A stretch of 64,000 nucleotides of DNA from Amaurobius ferox (Eukaryota; Arthropoda; Arachnida; Araneae; Amaurobiidae). Positions 23,389 to 34,449 of this stretch are shown here, one piece after another. Position 1 is the stretch's first letter, and each line of letters opens with the position of its first letter. The notes beneath the pieces are model-generated. The model did no database searches. It saw nothing but the letters and a program-made list of their open reading frames with translations, and was not told the origin of the DNA. The stretch spans positions 80,442,104 to 80,506,103 of the forward strand of contig OX578137.1 in assembly GCA_951213105.1 (NCBI GenBank). Direction: 5' to 3'. Both the position numbers and the translations under genes were made by a program.

Positions 23389-23523
23389 CAAACGGAGATT
23401 CTGCATACGGTTAAAGCTGGGGAATGTAGCCAGTGTAAAATTGAAACCAGGGATCAAAAAGGAATGAACCAGATTATCTCTATCTCAATCACCAAGTTTC
23501 CGCCTATTAATTTTTCTTTTAAG
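23389..23523 (+). CDS. Candidate internal exon, 45 codons, phase 0-0
   Basis: An acceptor ATTGGAATTTTATAG (AG at 23387-23388) and a donor AAG|GTATCG (GT at 23524) bound exactly 135 open bases starting QTEILHTVKAGECSQCK. The CxxC pair and balanced composition look protein-like. The frame stays open past the donor to about 23,590. I do not recognise a family. It lies 460 bases downstream of the MADF fragment on the same strand, but no link is shown. Confidence 0.3.
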
Positions 23524-24124
23524 GTATCGATAATGTCAGATATCTTGTTTTATAGTATAAAACGATCCTTTTGCTGTGACAAACGTGGCTAAAAACTCTT
23601 TGCTGTCTGTCTCAGTACTATTCTTGAAGTCATTATAAAAATATCATTCGGATACTCAGCTTCCATTTAACCAACGTATGCAGAAACCAGTTTGTACTAA
23701 ACATTGTTCTAAAGATAATAGCAGTCAACAGTTTTTTCTTACATCCGTTCTGTAATGCACATTATTGTTAATAGAAAATCGTTATTATGAAAACAAATGT
23801 CTGTGTTGCCTTTCTCGATAAATAGCTGACTCCAGTATGTTTATTAACTAATTTTTATGTAGGAAATTACCAACTGAAAAATATAAAACATAACTGCACA
23901 TTGAAAAAATAATGCGTAGCATTAAAACAGTGTAGCAGTGACATGAAACTTGCACGCTTTTTCCAGATATAGACTGCACTTATAAGTGCTCATATACTTT
24001 GTTTCGACGAAAAAATCATTTTGGTGTGAAGGAGCATGTATTTTAATCAACCCATTCAACTTAACGAAAAGTAGTGTTTTTGAGTATATCATTACAAATA
24101 AATGTTTTAAGACTGTTTTTAACA

Positions 24125-24768
24125 TTTTGCAACATAATTTAAAAGTGTTTATGACTTTGTTCATACTGTATGTCTGTCCGTTACATGATAACTGCCGTAG
24201 AAATGACTTAATCAAAATGAAATTTTAGAATGTTGTTCAGACGGTCTGTGGGAACTACGGGAATATAAATGAATAATATCACCCAATTCGTTTTGGACTG
24301 AACCCGGGTTGGAAAAATGAAATACATTGAACCGTATGGGACCTAATTTTTCAAACATTTTTTAAGCAAATTTAAAATTCACAAACTGCTTCGAAAAATT
24401 TAGGAAATATTCAAAGTATCCCATAAAAAATATGAAAAAAATCTGCAAATTATACTCGGTAGTTTTTTAAATAAAAATTAAAATAATAATTACACCTATA
24501 TTATGTGATAAGACCACGTTGTCCACTTCAAAATAAAATATTGCATTCATCTTGTGTCAAAATCGTGATTTTTAAAGTTCATTTTCTTTCATATTTAGTG
24601 TTGTATCCGTCCTAAAACCGCTTTATTTTTATTTAATTTCTGTACATCCATATTCTGAAATAGCGCATTTACAATGTGTTTCAGTTTAAACGATTAATGA
24701 CATCCATTTTGTGTCAAAATCTTGATTTTCAAAGTTCTTTTTAATTTATATTTAGTGTTGTATTCGTC
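24125..24768 (-). repeat. Fam B element, copy 1, part 1 (interrupted)
   Basis: Contains the Fam B landmarks in reverse: the hairpin end TTTAAAAGTGTTTATGACTT, ATGATAACTGCCGTAGAAAT, the GGTCCCATA complement (TATGGGACCTAATTTTTCAA), and GTTGTATTCGTC. The element resumes after the TTAA-flanked insertion at 25,651. Confidence 0.75.
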
Positions 24769-24772
24769 TTAA

Positions 24773-25646
24773 GGGGCGGTGGACGTTGAAATTTTTAATA
24801 TTTATTTATTGACTTAGAAACGTGAAAATTTGTATAAATATTCTTCTTAACATTACTATATACAATACCATTATTATTATTTTTTTATTTTTTTATAATT
24901 TTGTATTTTTTTTTTTAATTTAATTTTTTTAACGAAAATTTGAAAATGCTCCTTGCGTGCCATTTGTTCACATTTTTGATTAATTTTACATTAGAGTAAC
25001 TCAAAAATACATTATGAACAAATTTGGGTATTCATTTTTAAATCCCTTAGAAAGTTAATTTTTTAAAAATATTTTTCTGCATTAAAACTTAATTTTCATC
25101 ATTTAATTAGGTTTTTATTAACTTTTAATTACCTTAATGAAGTCTAAATATAAAATGCATACCCAGTTTCAGGGAAAAGTATGAGAGGTGTCTTCTTGCC
25201 AAATGTCATGCATCTCAGACAAAATTTAAGACGCATGGAGCATTTTAAAAATGTAAAACCTTTGAAAATTCCGTTAAAGAAATGCATTTAACCTTTTGTT
25301 TACGGGTAGGACAGCGTCCATCCCAAACGAAGAATCTTAAAAAAGACGGGTATTTAACATACCCTATCCCAAACAGTTCGATTCCCTTTTGCAGGCATTG
25401 GCGTCCATGAAAATCGCCGACAGAAACATTGCACCTGCTGCAGCAGGTGCAATATGGACGCCAATGCCTTTCAAAAGGGGATCGAACTGTTTGGGATAGG
25501 GTATTTCAAATACCTGTCTTTTTGGGAGATTCTTCGTTTGGGATGGACGCTGTCCCACCCGTAAGCAAATGTTAAATGTGTAAAATAATGTTATATATTA
25601 AACTTTTTTTAGTCGATTTTTGCTCATTTCAACGTCCACCGTCCCT
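24773..25646. mobile_element. TTAA-flanked DNA element with 21-bp inverted ends (piggyBac-like target site)
   Basis: GGGGCGGTGGACGTTGAAAT at 24773 is inverted at the right end (ATTTCAACGTCCACCGTCCC, then T at 25646), 19 of 21 positions matching. TTAA flanks both sides (24769-24772 and 25647-25650). Uninterrupted Fam B copies (for example rc of 40,290 and 51,410) read TCCTAAAACCG at this point, so the empty site is known and a single TTAA was duplicated. A TTAA duplication is typical of piggyBac-superfamily elements. No transposase is present, so the element is non-autonomous. Most of its right third is a large foldback. Confidence 0.8.
25285..25578. repeat. Large foldback inside the TTAA element, capped by a perfect 26-bp palindrome
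   Basis: Arm 1 (25,285-25,408) pairs with arm 2 (25,454-25,578) over about 120 bases with few mismatches. Shared blocks include ACAGCGTCCATCCCAAACGA, ACCCTATCCCAAACAGTTCG and GGCATTGGCGTCCAT. The short spacer between the arms contains a perfect 26-base palindrome at 25,428-25,453 (half-site ATTGCACCTGCTG). The open frame 25,364-25,558 is only a reading of arm 2. Confidence 0.9.
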
Positions 25647-25650
25647 TTAA

Positions 25651-26292
25651 AACCGTTTTTGTTTTTGTTTAATTTCTGTGCATCTACATTATGAAATAAC
25701 GCAATTACAATATATTTGAGTTTAAATGATCATCAAACTTTATTTATTTCTACAAAGACTAATTTTTACTTCTGGAGAATGTAAACACATAAAGATGTAG
25801 GATGAGTTGTATGAGAATTTCTGAACTTCTTTAACTTCTTTAGTTCTTTAAGTCTGAAATATAGCTGATATGAATGAAACATTCATTGATTATGCATAGA
25901 GAACAGACGATTTTATAGCAGACTTCTTCGATGAAGTTTTAAGCATAGAGTTAAATTAGGTTTACCTACATGGTTTTAAGTTTTCAAATAAAATATATTA
26001 TTATAGGAATGTGATGATTGAAAGGAATGGAATAAAAATGTATGAATGAAATATTTACAACTTTTACAGAGAAAGCCAGGCGATTTATATCTCAATGACG
26101 TCATTTGAATAAAGTTCATTTTCTTCGATGAAGTTTGAAGTTTTTAAATGTAATAAATTAATGTAGTATTTTGATAACTTTAAAAATATTACCGCTGAAT
26201 GTATCGCATATTAGAGATGTTTAAATAAATTGCATTGTATTTGGAAAGTGTTTCATAATCAATGCGTTATGCATGATTGATCTTTCTTGTTA
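25651..26292 (-). repeat. Fam B element, copy 1, part 2
   Basis: Resumes AACCGTTTTTGTTTTTGTTT and carries ATTTATATCTCAATGACGTC, then GTTTCATAATCAATGCGTTA and ends GATTGATCTTTCTTGT at about 26,291, the common Fam B terminus. Confidence 0.75.
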
Positions 26293-27308
26293 TTAATTTA
26301 TGACATCATATCGATTTTTTTAAATTCTCTTATTAAGGTATTAATGATTTCAACCTTTTAATGGTGGTATCAAGTTCCGCGATCTAAAACTATTAGTCTT
26401 CAAAAATTATTTATAAATAATAACCATTTTAAATAAATAGAAAATTTTTACCACTAAAGCAAAACATAGCCCGTTATTAATCGTATGTAACAATGTACGT
26501 AACAGCGACTTCGACGTTAATAATGCCGTTGTTTAATAACCGAGAAAAATATCAAAATCCATTTCCCCAGAAACAGGAGTTTTAGTTGAGTATTGCACAG
26601 AAAATAATTAATGTTTAGATTTTATACAAAAATAATTGAAACATTATATTGTGAAGAATCTGATTATTCGTGCTCAGATGCTCGTTAATAAAAAAATACA
26701 TATTTGTATGATTATAATACTAAAGAAAGCAAAACAACAAAGAAACTTAAATCCATTAAAATAATAAGTGGTATGAAAAACATTGAGATTGCCTCCATTG
26801 TTTCATGGGATATTAAAGATTAAAATTTAAAAAAATCTAAAATATTTAGCTATTATTCGTGTATTTACTAGTGTTTTATCCTTATCTAAATAAAGTATTA
26901 AAAATGGTGTGGTATTTGAAAAATTCAAAGGCACTTAATTGGAAAACATTATTCGTTAGCGGTTAAAAAGATTAAATTGAAACATTGAAGGATAAATGAA
27001 TTGTTTTAAAACCTTTCTTAGTTTAGAATTCTGTAGGATGATGTTATTATACATTTTTAATAGGAGATGTGATGATGACTATTATTTTGCAAGACCAATG
27101 CATTTATTATGCATTTATTGCATGAATTATACTAAGGATAATTTATAGATAGTAAAATTATAATTTTCAAAATTAAGATCCTTGTTATATGATTTTGCAA
27201 GTATACATAGTGGCTCAATGCTTGTTATGCACCAGTGTAGAGGGCAGAGTCGAATTCTTGCATGGGATTTGATGTGGTGCCACTACATCAAATTTATCGA
27301 TAAAAACC
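26293..27308. other. AT-rich spacer, nothing firm
   Basis: No feature supported, apart from an alternative reading frame at 27,215-27,310 (minus) discussed with the secreted-protein candidate. Confidence 0.4.
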
Positions 27309-30300
27309 CTAGTTACAATATGTAACACAATTGCAGTAACAATATTTATTACCATTACTATTATTGCCATTAAATCCTTTACGTATTGTGCTGCTATCAG
27401 TAATATACGGTAGGATGTAATATGCATTTCCACATGACTTGCTTTCTAACCAGAAATCGCCACTTATAGCCAATGTATGTATGCTCCTATTTAGAGCGTA
27501 CAGCGACTGCTTACTGGACGACTTGAAAAAAGATATATATAAATGAGATAAATAAATTCCTGTTTTATATCTCAAGCAACATCGGGGATACTCTCTACGT
27601 TGTCAAGAGCAGCTATAAGGATGCTACTGCAGTTAAGAACTTTTTAGAAAATGCAACGGTCGTAACGTAGCCGTATGCAGTATGTACACTTTGCGGGGTC
27701 TTTTCTTAATTTTTGTTGTTATTTTATTTATAACATTTTATTATTATAAGGAAGCGTGTTTTTGTATCTTTTGTTATAAGAGGTGTATTATTAAGATGTT
27801 CTTCCGTTTGCTAGGATTTGCTATTTCGCTGTTTAATTTTAGTCTGAGGTTTGCATCTCAAATCTCAGACAACGTCTGGTATATTTTCAGGTAATTAATA
27901 GATTTATATTCCTTAGTCAGTGTGAATAATGCAAGCTTTTTCAAATATCTCTTCAAAGCATAATTTTTAATTCTGAAAGCAAGAATAAAATTGATTGGCA
28001 AAATAGTTTTATACAATATTAAAAGTGGGTATTACTAAAAATCATTCGATTGATACAAGCAGGTGGTTTCTAAACTCCACTTCAACGAAACGCCTAACTA
28101 TTTTCTAACTTTTCTGGAAAAACTTAAAATCAGTGACCATGAGCAACATTTTAAAAGGATCGCTCGTCTATGTACTTATGTCTACTTGTGTGTTGTGTAT
28201 ATATATGTACATTGCCACCGTTCAGAGGCAATTATCAAAAGTCTATCGATCCTTTGAAATCGAGTGTTGGTCAGAATACCCTGTTGATTCATGTACACAT
28301 TAGACATCTGTTGCATTATGTTGCTGGTTTCGACAGAAATATGTTGGATATCAATTATCCATTTGCTATAAAATGCATTTATTAGACCTAAAAAATAAAT
28401 ACTAACCTAAGCGTATATATTTTGCCATACAGCTTATAAATTGCTTTTAATATGAAAGATAAAATGCGAATAGTAAATCTCAAAGCAAAAACATTATATT
28501 TCTTTTCCATGGCCATTAGAGGAATTTTATAACACCAATGCAACACTGCGTTACATAGGAGTATCATTACATTAAATTGGAGCAGAAAAGAAGATTGGTA
28601 ATATGTTATATTGTGAGGAATCGAATCCGATTTTTATTTCCAACCTGGAAAATATATAAGTCATAACTTAATTGATTGTACAACACTCGTAGTTTTTAAT
28701 ATAAACAGATTAAATTGTTATCAATTAAACAGATAGTTAGCATAATAAACATTCAAACAATCGTGATAATGAAAAAATAGTTTTAGTTATTATTTTGTTT
28801 AATTTCTTATAAAATTCAACAATAAGACATAATTGTAACCTCTAGTTAATTATTATGTCTTATTGTTGTAAGAATAAACAACAAGGCCTATAATTGTTAA
28901 TTGTATCAATAATCATATATTAATCATATTATTATATTTTGATCATGACAACCATAGTTGTGAAACTCTCATCGTAGTTGTGAAATATGTTAATATGGGA
29001 GTATAATAATTACTCTACAAAAGTCTTATAAATTTGTGTGTTTATCAAACATGAATAAACTCTGGTATGAAGAAATTTGATTTTATTCTGAAATATATGA
29101 ACTAAATAATTTATTCTGAATGTTTTCGATACAAAGTTTTCATCTTGGGTATGAAATAATAACTTAGTTTATGTATGGATTGTCTTTCTACTTTGAATTC
29201 AGAGGAAACAGACCATTGTTGCTTGGATCACTATTTCATATTTTATTTTTTAAATACTTATACTTGTAAAGAGGCTTGCTGTCCCAACTGGGAATCGAAC
29301 CCTAGATCTATGAAGTAGCTGACGCTCTACTGTTGAGCTATTGGGACAAATTACAAACTTTTATCATAGAAGTGGAGTTTGCATTCTCCACCCTCTAATG
29401 TCAGATTGGCGTGCAACTGATAATATGATTGACCACCTTTTGCTTTTATAAAATCAGGTTAGCCTATTTTTACCCAGGTTAGTGTTCAGCGGGGTCATTA
29501 TCCACTCAATTTGAAATCGGAGCTCAATCATCCCGAATCCACTGAATCCGTTCTAGAAATAATAAAAGCTATGTTAACTCTTTTTATTTTCTCGGCTCTT
29601 TCTTTTTCTTTTGACCCTCTTTGTTTGTACTTTTTCTAATTTTTCTTTTCTAAATTTTATTCTAAATTTCTGTTTTTGTTTTTCATGTGCCTAATTTATT
29701 TTCCTTTCATATATTTTGTTTTTATATATTTTCTAAATTTCACGTTTAAAATTTTATTATTTTCTTTAATTTTAGTCTATTTTTCATTATGTTAATATAC
29801 CTCACTCTAAATTTTATTTTTCAATGATCTTTTTATCTATATTCGCAATAACACTCTTCCCACTTTTGAAAAATGGACGTATTTGTCACGTTCAAATATA
29901 ATGTAAAACTGCCTGTTTAACCACAATATTTTTCATCAATTGTTATCTTTTTATACCTAAATAAATGTTCGTTTGGTGGGATGGTAGACCATGGGGCCTC
30001 CTGAGTGCAGGAGGTATCCTTTCCCGGCCGTGCAGCTAGCTACTCTAAACCCACTATGTGAGTCGCACGGTCTGGGGTCTGCATACCTCCGGCATCTTTG
30101 TACAAACCTTACAGGCAGAGTGGTATAAAATTGAAAACTGTCTGCGAATAAAAGTATTTGCCTGAAAATGTTCTGCAAAAATCCGACGAGTCATATGCGG
30201 TATATGCGCACACACCTTACACAAAAATATTGATTTTCTGGTTACCTCATTTATCAGGTAATATTTTCAGGGTATCAGTAAAAGGAAAAAAAGAGGGAAT

Positions 30301-33300
30301 AACATGATTTACCAGAGTTAAATATACTATATAGTTTTTTGAAAATGAAAGTAACAGTGCATACGCATTGCTCATAATAAGAAACAAAAAAAAGCTCACA
30401 TGTTTTTTTTTAATAATTCTCTAAAATTTCTGCAATTCGAAAACTTTTCTGTGAACGACGTTCGCGCGTTCGTCTATATTCTCTGACTCTGCCTGCAGTG
30501 TTGATTTATTCGGTTGCCATTGTAAAGATATTTCATGCCCAACCATAAATCGAACCCTGAATCTCCGAACTGACCATCCGACGCTCTACCGTTGAGCTAT
30601 TGGGGCGAAATTGTAAGCTTCTATCAAAGTGGACTCTGTAAACATTTGATTTTTTAAAGTTATCATTAAAGTGCAGATAATGGATATTAAACCATTGTTA
30701 CGAACGTATAAAATGCCTTGACCGAAGTCTCTTCTGAGACCCAGAAGTAAAAAACACCTTTACAACTTGTCGGCGATGACACCAGTCAGATGGAGCCGGA
30801 ATGATTTTGTATGGATACCACCTCTTATAATAAAATATTAAAATATCAAAAGTCCAAATACTAAATTTCGAATACTAAAAATGCGATACAGAATTCAATT
30901 ATGTATTCCTATATAGTTTTCAAATTGCTACAAATAACTCAAGTTTTGTTTAAAGCTAGCACGTGTGATTTTTGAGACATAAACATTATAATCTTTAAAA
31001 AGGAAACACATTCAATCTGCTCCAACTTGGTGGGCTGTATAATCAACTTGAGGAGGAGGGAGGATTACACTGGATAGTCTCGTCTACGATTATCAATTCT
31101 ATCGAAAACAATACCTATGCCTGTGCGAATTATGGTCACGATGAACCTGTGTGTTCCAAAGTCCATTCGAGACATGGTTGGTAAGCAGAATAATGGCACG
31201 GTATTTGTGGATGCTGTCCGGAATTGGTTCCAGTCGAAATTGAGGGACTTTTTCTGTTAGTCCAAACAGGTTCCTCACACTTTGGGGCATGTCAAATGGT
31301 CTATGTAGCTAGAAAGAAAAAAAAACTTTATCAAATTGACATTGCGATAAAACAATAAATGATTTGTTAAAAAAATTGTTGATCCAGAAATTGAATTTTC
31401 AATTCTGCACGTTTTTTCTTCCTGTTTATATCCATATTTTATAGAGTAGAAGACATTTTGAATGAAAGCAAGTCAAGTGAAACGAAATCTCACTTAGACA
31501 AAACATTTCTTTTGACAAAAATAGACTAAAATATTAATAGTATTTTGCATATTAATAAATGGTACCATATTTCTAACAAATAGTTTTAGGCATTAGGTTA
31601 GAAGATATAACCGTCAAGTGTTTCTATTTTTTTGAAAATTTTTGATAAGAAACGGATACCCATAGACGTTATTTGAGTCAAAATTGTTTTGAGAAAGAAA
31701 AAAAAATAAACCAGCTTTTCTTTTACTATGTTGATGATTACGAAAGAAAGAGATCCAAACACAATGTCAGAGAAACACGAGTGGGGACACATAAGATATT
31801 TCCATTTCACCTTCCCTACAATACATAGAATTGTGTAGGGAAAATATTGAAATCGTGTCAAAGATCGGGAAACGAGTTTTTGAATGTTCTACACATTACG
31901 GGCCCTCTAGAATGCGAAACAAAAAAAAGAACATTTTAGCGTGGCGTATCTGTGAGTGCTTGTGCAATGCATATATTCACTCTAACTAAGTTATTTGACT
32001 AAATTTCACACAATTCAGTAAGTGAGTCACTTATTGGATGTTCTGCTTCTGATTACGGTTTGGTACGATTAGAAAAATAATAACACCTTTATTAACGAAA
32101 TGTCTCACAAAAATTTTCAAGACCGTAATACAAAACAAAAAATCTTATGTGGGCAGCACATGACTTTCTTTTTATATAATGCGATGTGTTTACTATTTTT
32201 ACAGTAAAAGCAAAATAAGTTTTTCTTATAGTAGATACATTTTTTCCAAGATATTGAATTTTCGTCAATTACTCGTTATTTTCATTGATTTAGTGTCATT
32301 TTTACCTATTTCGCGAGATTTTCCTCAATTGGGTAACATTTAAAAAATTCGCCAAGTTGGCGACATTTCAGAAACTTCGTCGCCAAAATCTCGCCAAGCG
32401 TTATGGATGGAGAAATAATTTATTCTTATAGCATATGAATGACTATTGGCGTTCAAATACTAAAGTATTACTCAAATATATTTTTTCATGAATAGAACGT
32501 GCTAAATCCACAAGAATGATATCACCAAATTTATCGCACGATATTACATATGAAAAATGCACATGTTTCTCAATAGAAAATAATTTTTTATTTTATATAA
32601 CTGTTTTTTGTATTTTTTAAATGTGCAATATCTTGAGTACGGGTCACTAGAGTTCTAAAAATTATTTTAATCGTTTTCTAATGAAAAATAAGAAATGTCT
32701 GTTTGCGTAACTTTATTAGAGGTTTTGATTTTTTAATGTTTTTTTCAAAATTTGACTTGAAAATTTAATGGGGGTTCTGAACATTCGATTGCATGTAAAA
32801 ACAATAGGCTTCCAGTCTTCACGGATTTTAATTTTTGTACCAAATTTCGTTCGAATCGGTTCATTCGTTCGTCAGTTATCGTCTCCACAGTCTCAATGAT
32901 ACACACACACACACGCACACACACAGACAGACATCACCTCAAAAATGTTCGATTCGTGATCAGGGATGCTTGAAACGTGCTCTCTCGTCGAAAACTCGAA
33001 TTCCAATTTCCGACCCCGTCACAATACCTTCCTTATACATTATTGTATATAAAGAAAGTAATATGCTTAATTGTGTTGATTAACTTATTGTTTTGTACGT
33101 AATTTTTGAAGGCAATAAGATCAAGCCCATTCCTCTGGGAAGAATCATTTTTGAGATTTTTTTTTCTTGTATTTTAAAAGCCGGTGACTCTTTGTAACGT
33201 AAGTCGCCAGACACTAAATTCAATGGATTATGAAAGAAGTTAAGAGAAAATGAATTTAAGACTGTGAGGAAAATCATATGCTTCCCACATCAGATTTCTT

Positions 33301-34449
33301 GTTTTCTAGCTCTTATAAAAATAAATTCCCGTGTCGGCAAAATCCCAAGATCCCTGGGCGGTATTCCCAGTCCTCCCAAGCTAACTCAAATATACATACA
33401 CATTCAGAAATCCAAAGAAAAATATTGCACATTGTACTTTAACGATATTCTAGTTAAATATCATTCAAATCATAAGAAGAAAATATCACCTTGAAGTGCT
33501 GCATATTGGATACGCTTTTCTGTATTATGTTCCGAAATAAAGTCGTTTATATTCTTCTCCCACCCTCATTCATACATTTTGAATGTCACCTGACTTCGTA
33601 GACGCTCCCCAACAAATGCAAATGAACTAAGGGAAGAATGCCTCCTGCAGCGGTACAGCATATAAAAGACTGCTTCAAGACTGAAACGACTTTCTAATCT
33701 AGTAATTTATAGACGCATTTTGAAAAGTATGTGACAACACATAGGGGCCATTGCAAAAAGGAAATATTTTTTCATCATATTCGCAACTAACTTTTTTTCT
33801 AAAGTATAAGCATTATTGTTATATTTTACTAGACATTTCACCGCGCTTCGCTTGTTTTCAATGCAAATATGCTACTAAATGCAATACTTACACACCAAAT
33901 CTAAATAATTGGTAGCCAATGTTAATTGTTGCAAGAGAAGGAACATATTTCCTATACTTATCCTGTACTTATTCAATAAGTAAAAACACTTTGTGCAAAG
34001 GATAAGGCAAACTTGAAGTGATGGATTTAAATACAAATAAGACAAACTTATACACCAAATCTACATTATTTGTAGCCAATATTTATTGTTGGCAGAGAAG
34101 GAACATCAAATCCTGTACTTATTCAAGAAGTAAAAACATTTTGTGCAAAGGATAAGGCAAACCTAAAGTGACGTATTTAAATGCAATAAGACAAACTTGC
34201 AACGTATAAGGCAAACTAGATCAACTCATTTAAGTACAAATAAGACAACATATAGTTATTTCGAATATACATTGGATTCTATTTGTCAGTGCAAGAAAAC
34301 CAACAAATCTGAAGTCTATAGAATAAATGGGCTCAAATAGCAGAAACAGAAGGGCACGGCCTGAATTAAAAACTCACCTGAGAGAGCCAATTCGATAGCA
34401 GAATGAAGACCAATCCAGTCAATCCGAAATGAGAAATAAGATATAACAT
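27309..34449 (-). CDS. Candidate five-exon gene for a small secreted protein (unknown family)
   Basis: Exons on the minus strand are 34,449-34,378; 31,308-31,147; 30,823-30,758; 29,552-29,474; 27,559-27,309 (630 bases, 209 residues plus stop). Exon 1 starts MLYLISHF and is a signal peptide (core LTGLVFILL), closed by a perfect donor CAG|GTGAGT. Exon 2 follows a T9-CTTTCTAG acceptor and encodes MPQSVRNLFGLTEKVPQF and KYRAIILLTNHVSNGLW. Exon 3 encodes RWYPYKIIPAPSDWCHRR. Exon 4 follows TTTTATTATTTCTAG and encodes GFSGFGMIELRFQIEW. Exon 5 encodes SIHTLAISGDFWLESKSCG. Phases agree (0,0,0,1). Exon 2 could instead end at 31,115. Exon 5 has a weak acceptor, and its AATGGTAATA-like repeats end in a Cys-rich tail; a shifted frame to 27,215 (VAPHQIPCKNSTLPST) is the alternative C-terminus. 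Introns hold repeats and tRNA-like pieces. I do not recognise the family. Confidence 0.45.
28805..28874. repeat. 17-bp perfect hairpin with bulged outer stem
   Basis: CAACAATAAGACATAAT (28,817-28,833) pairs exactly with 28,852-28,868 around an 18-base loop. An outer TTCTTA/TAAGAA pair (28,805-28,810 and 28,869-28,874) adds six pairs after a bulge. It may be a short MITE remnant or a foldback; it lies inside intron 4 of the candidate gene. Confidence 0.7.
29281..29347 (-). pseudogene. tRNA-like sequence 1
   Basis: The minus str.and has a perfect 7-bp acceptor stem (GTCCCAA/TTGGGAC), a perfect D-stem GCTC/GAGC with box A (TAGCTCAACAGTAGAGC) and a consensus box B (GGTTCGATTCC). The anticodon arm is shortened by about four bases, and its stem does not pair, so the total is 67 bases. 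No functional tRNA is expected. Flanks resemble those of the second tRNA-like copy, so it is part of a repeat. Confidence 0.6.
29575..29935 (+). other. T-rich (pyrimidine) tract
   Basis: Some 350 bases in which the plus strand is dominated by T with TTTTCTTT and CTTTC words. It has no other structure. Confidence 0.6.
29990..30095 (+). repeat. Diverged SINE 3' domain with long hairpin
   Basis: TTCCCGGCCGTGCAGCTAGC .. GTCGCACGGTCTGGGG aligns without gaps to the 3' domain of SINE-1 (38,003-38,056). It folds as nested stems: GGAGGTAT (30,010-30,017) with ATACCTCC (30,083-30,090), CCGTGC (30,028-30,033) with GCACGG (30,065-30,070), and ACTC (30,042) with GAGT (30,060). No tRNA-like head was seen upstream. 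Confidence 0.6.
30536..30606 (-). pseudogene. tRNA-like sequence 2
   Basis: Read on the minus strand it has 71 bases: GCCCCAA acceptor (5 of 7 pairs), D-arm GCTC/GAGC, an anticodon stem TCGGA/TTCGG with two wobbles and a loop whose middle bases are GTC, and box B GGTTCGATT with a weak T-stem. It is related to the copy at 29,281 and shares upstream TCCACTT and ACAATTT-like flanks with it. Confidence 0.5.
31800..32110 (-). repeat. Fam E element, copy 2
   Basis: ACCTTCCCTACAATACATAG with its palindromic partner TTGTGTAGGGAAAATA, then ATCGTGTCAAAGATCGGGAA, a GTGAGTGCTTGTGCAATGCA seed region and CTCTAACTAAGTTATTTGAC, ending AACGAAATGTCTCACAAAAA. It parallels 10,843-11,165 throughout and lies in intron 1 of the candidate gene, directly before Fam A copy 5. 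Confidence 0.6.
32137..33062 (+). repeat. Fam A interspersed element, copy 5
   Basis: AAAAAATCTTATGTGGGCAG at the left; CCTTATACATTATTGTATAT and AAAGAAAGTA at the right. Cassette CAAATTTCGT (32,841) and CAGTTATC (32,873) precede (CA)n at 32,900. It lies in intron 1 of the candidate secreted-protein gene. Confidence 0.85.
33272..33302 (-). repeat. Solitary Fam A/Fam C end
   Basis: GGAAAATCATATGCTTCCCA then CATCAGATTTCTT matches the outer Fam A end in reverse, without a body. Confidence 0.6.
33826..34260 (+). repeat. Fam H 5' start followed by a ~160-bp tandem duplication
   Basis: TTACTAGACATTTCACCGCG CTTCGCTTG resembles the start at 63,405 (TACTAGCAGCGATTACCCGG). From 33,889 the block CACCAAATCTAAATAATTGG ... 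GTGCAAAGGATAAGGCAAAC repeats at 34,050 (period 160), with a partial third unit near 34,190. Confidence 0.55.

Noticed and set aside
25364..25558. 64-codon minus-strand open frame
   Set aside because: It lies entirely in the foldback arm and palindrome of the TTAA element and has no protein motif.
27682..27894. Hydrophobic 70-codon plus-strand frame
   Set aside because: Composition (Phe, Ile, Leu, Tyr) is what T-rich DNA gives by chance; no conserved motif.
29281..29347. Functional tRNA gene
   Set aside because: The anticodon arm is deleted and unpaired; kept only as a tRNA-like pseudogene.
33661..33668. TATAAAAG with a downstream GTATGT donor, as a plus-strand promoter
   Set aside because: TATA-like words are frequent in this DNA, no start codon or transcript supports it, and it lies within intron 1 of the minus-strand candidate.
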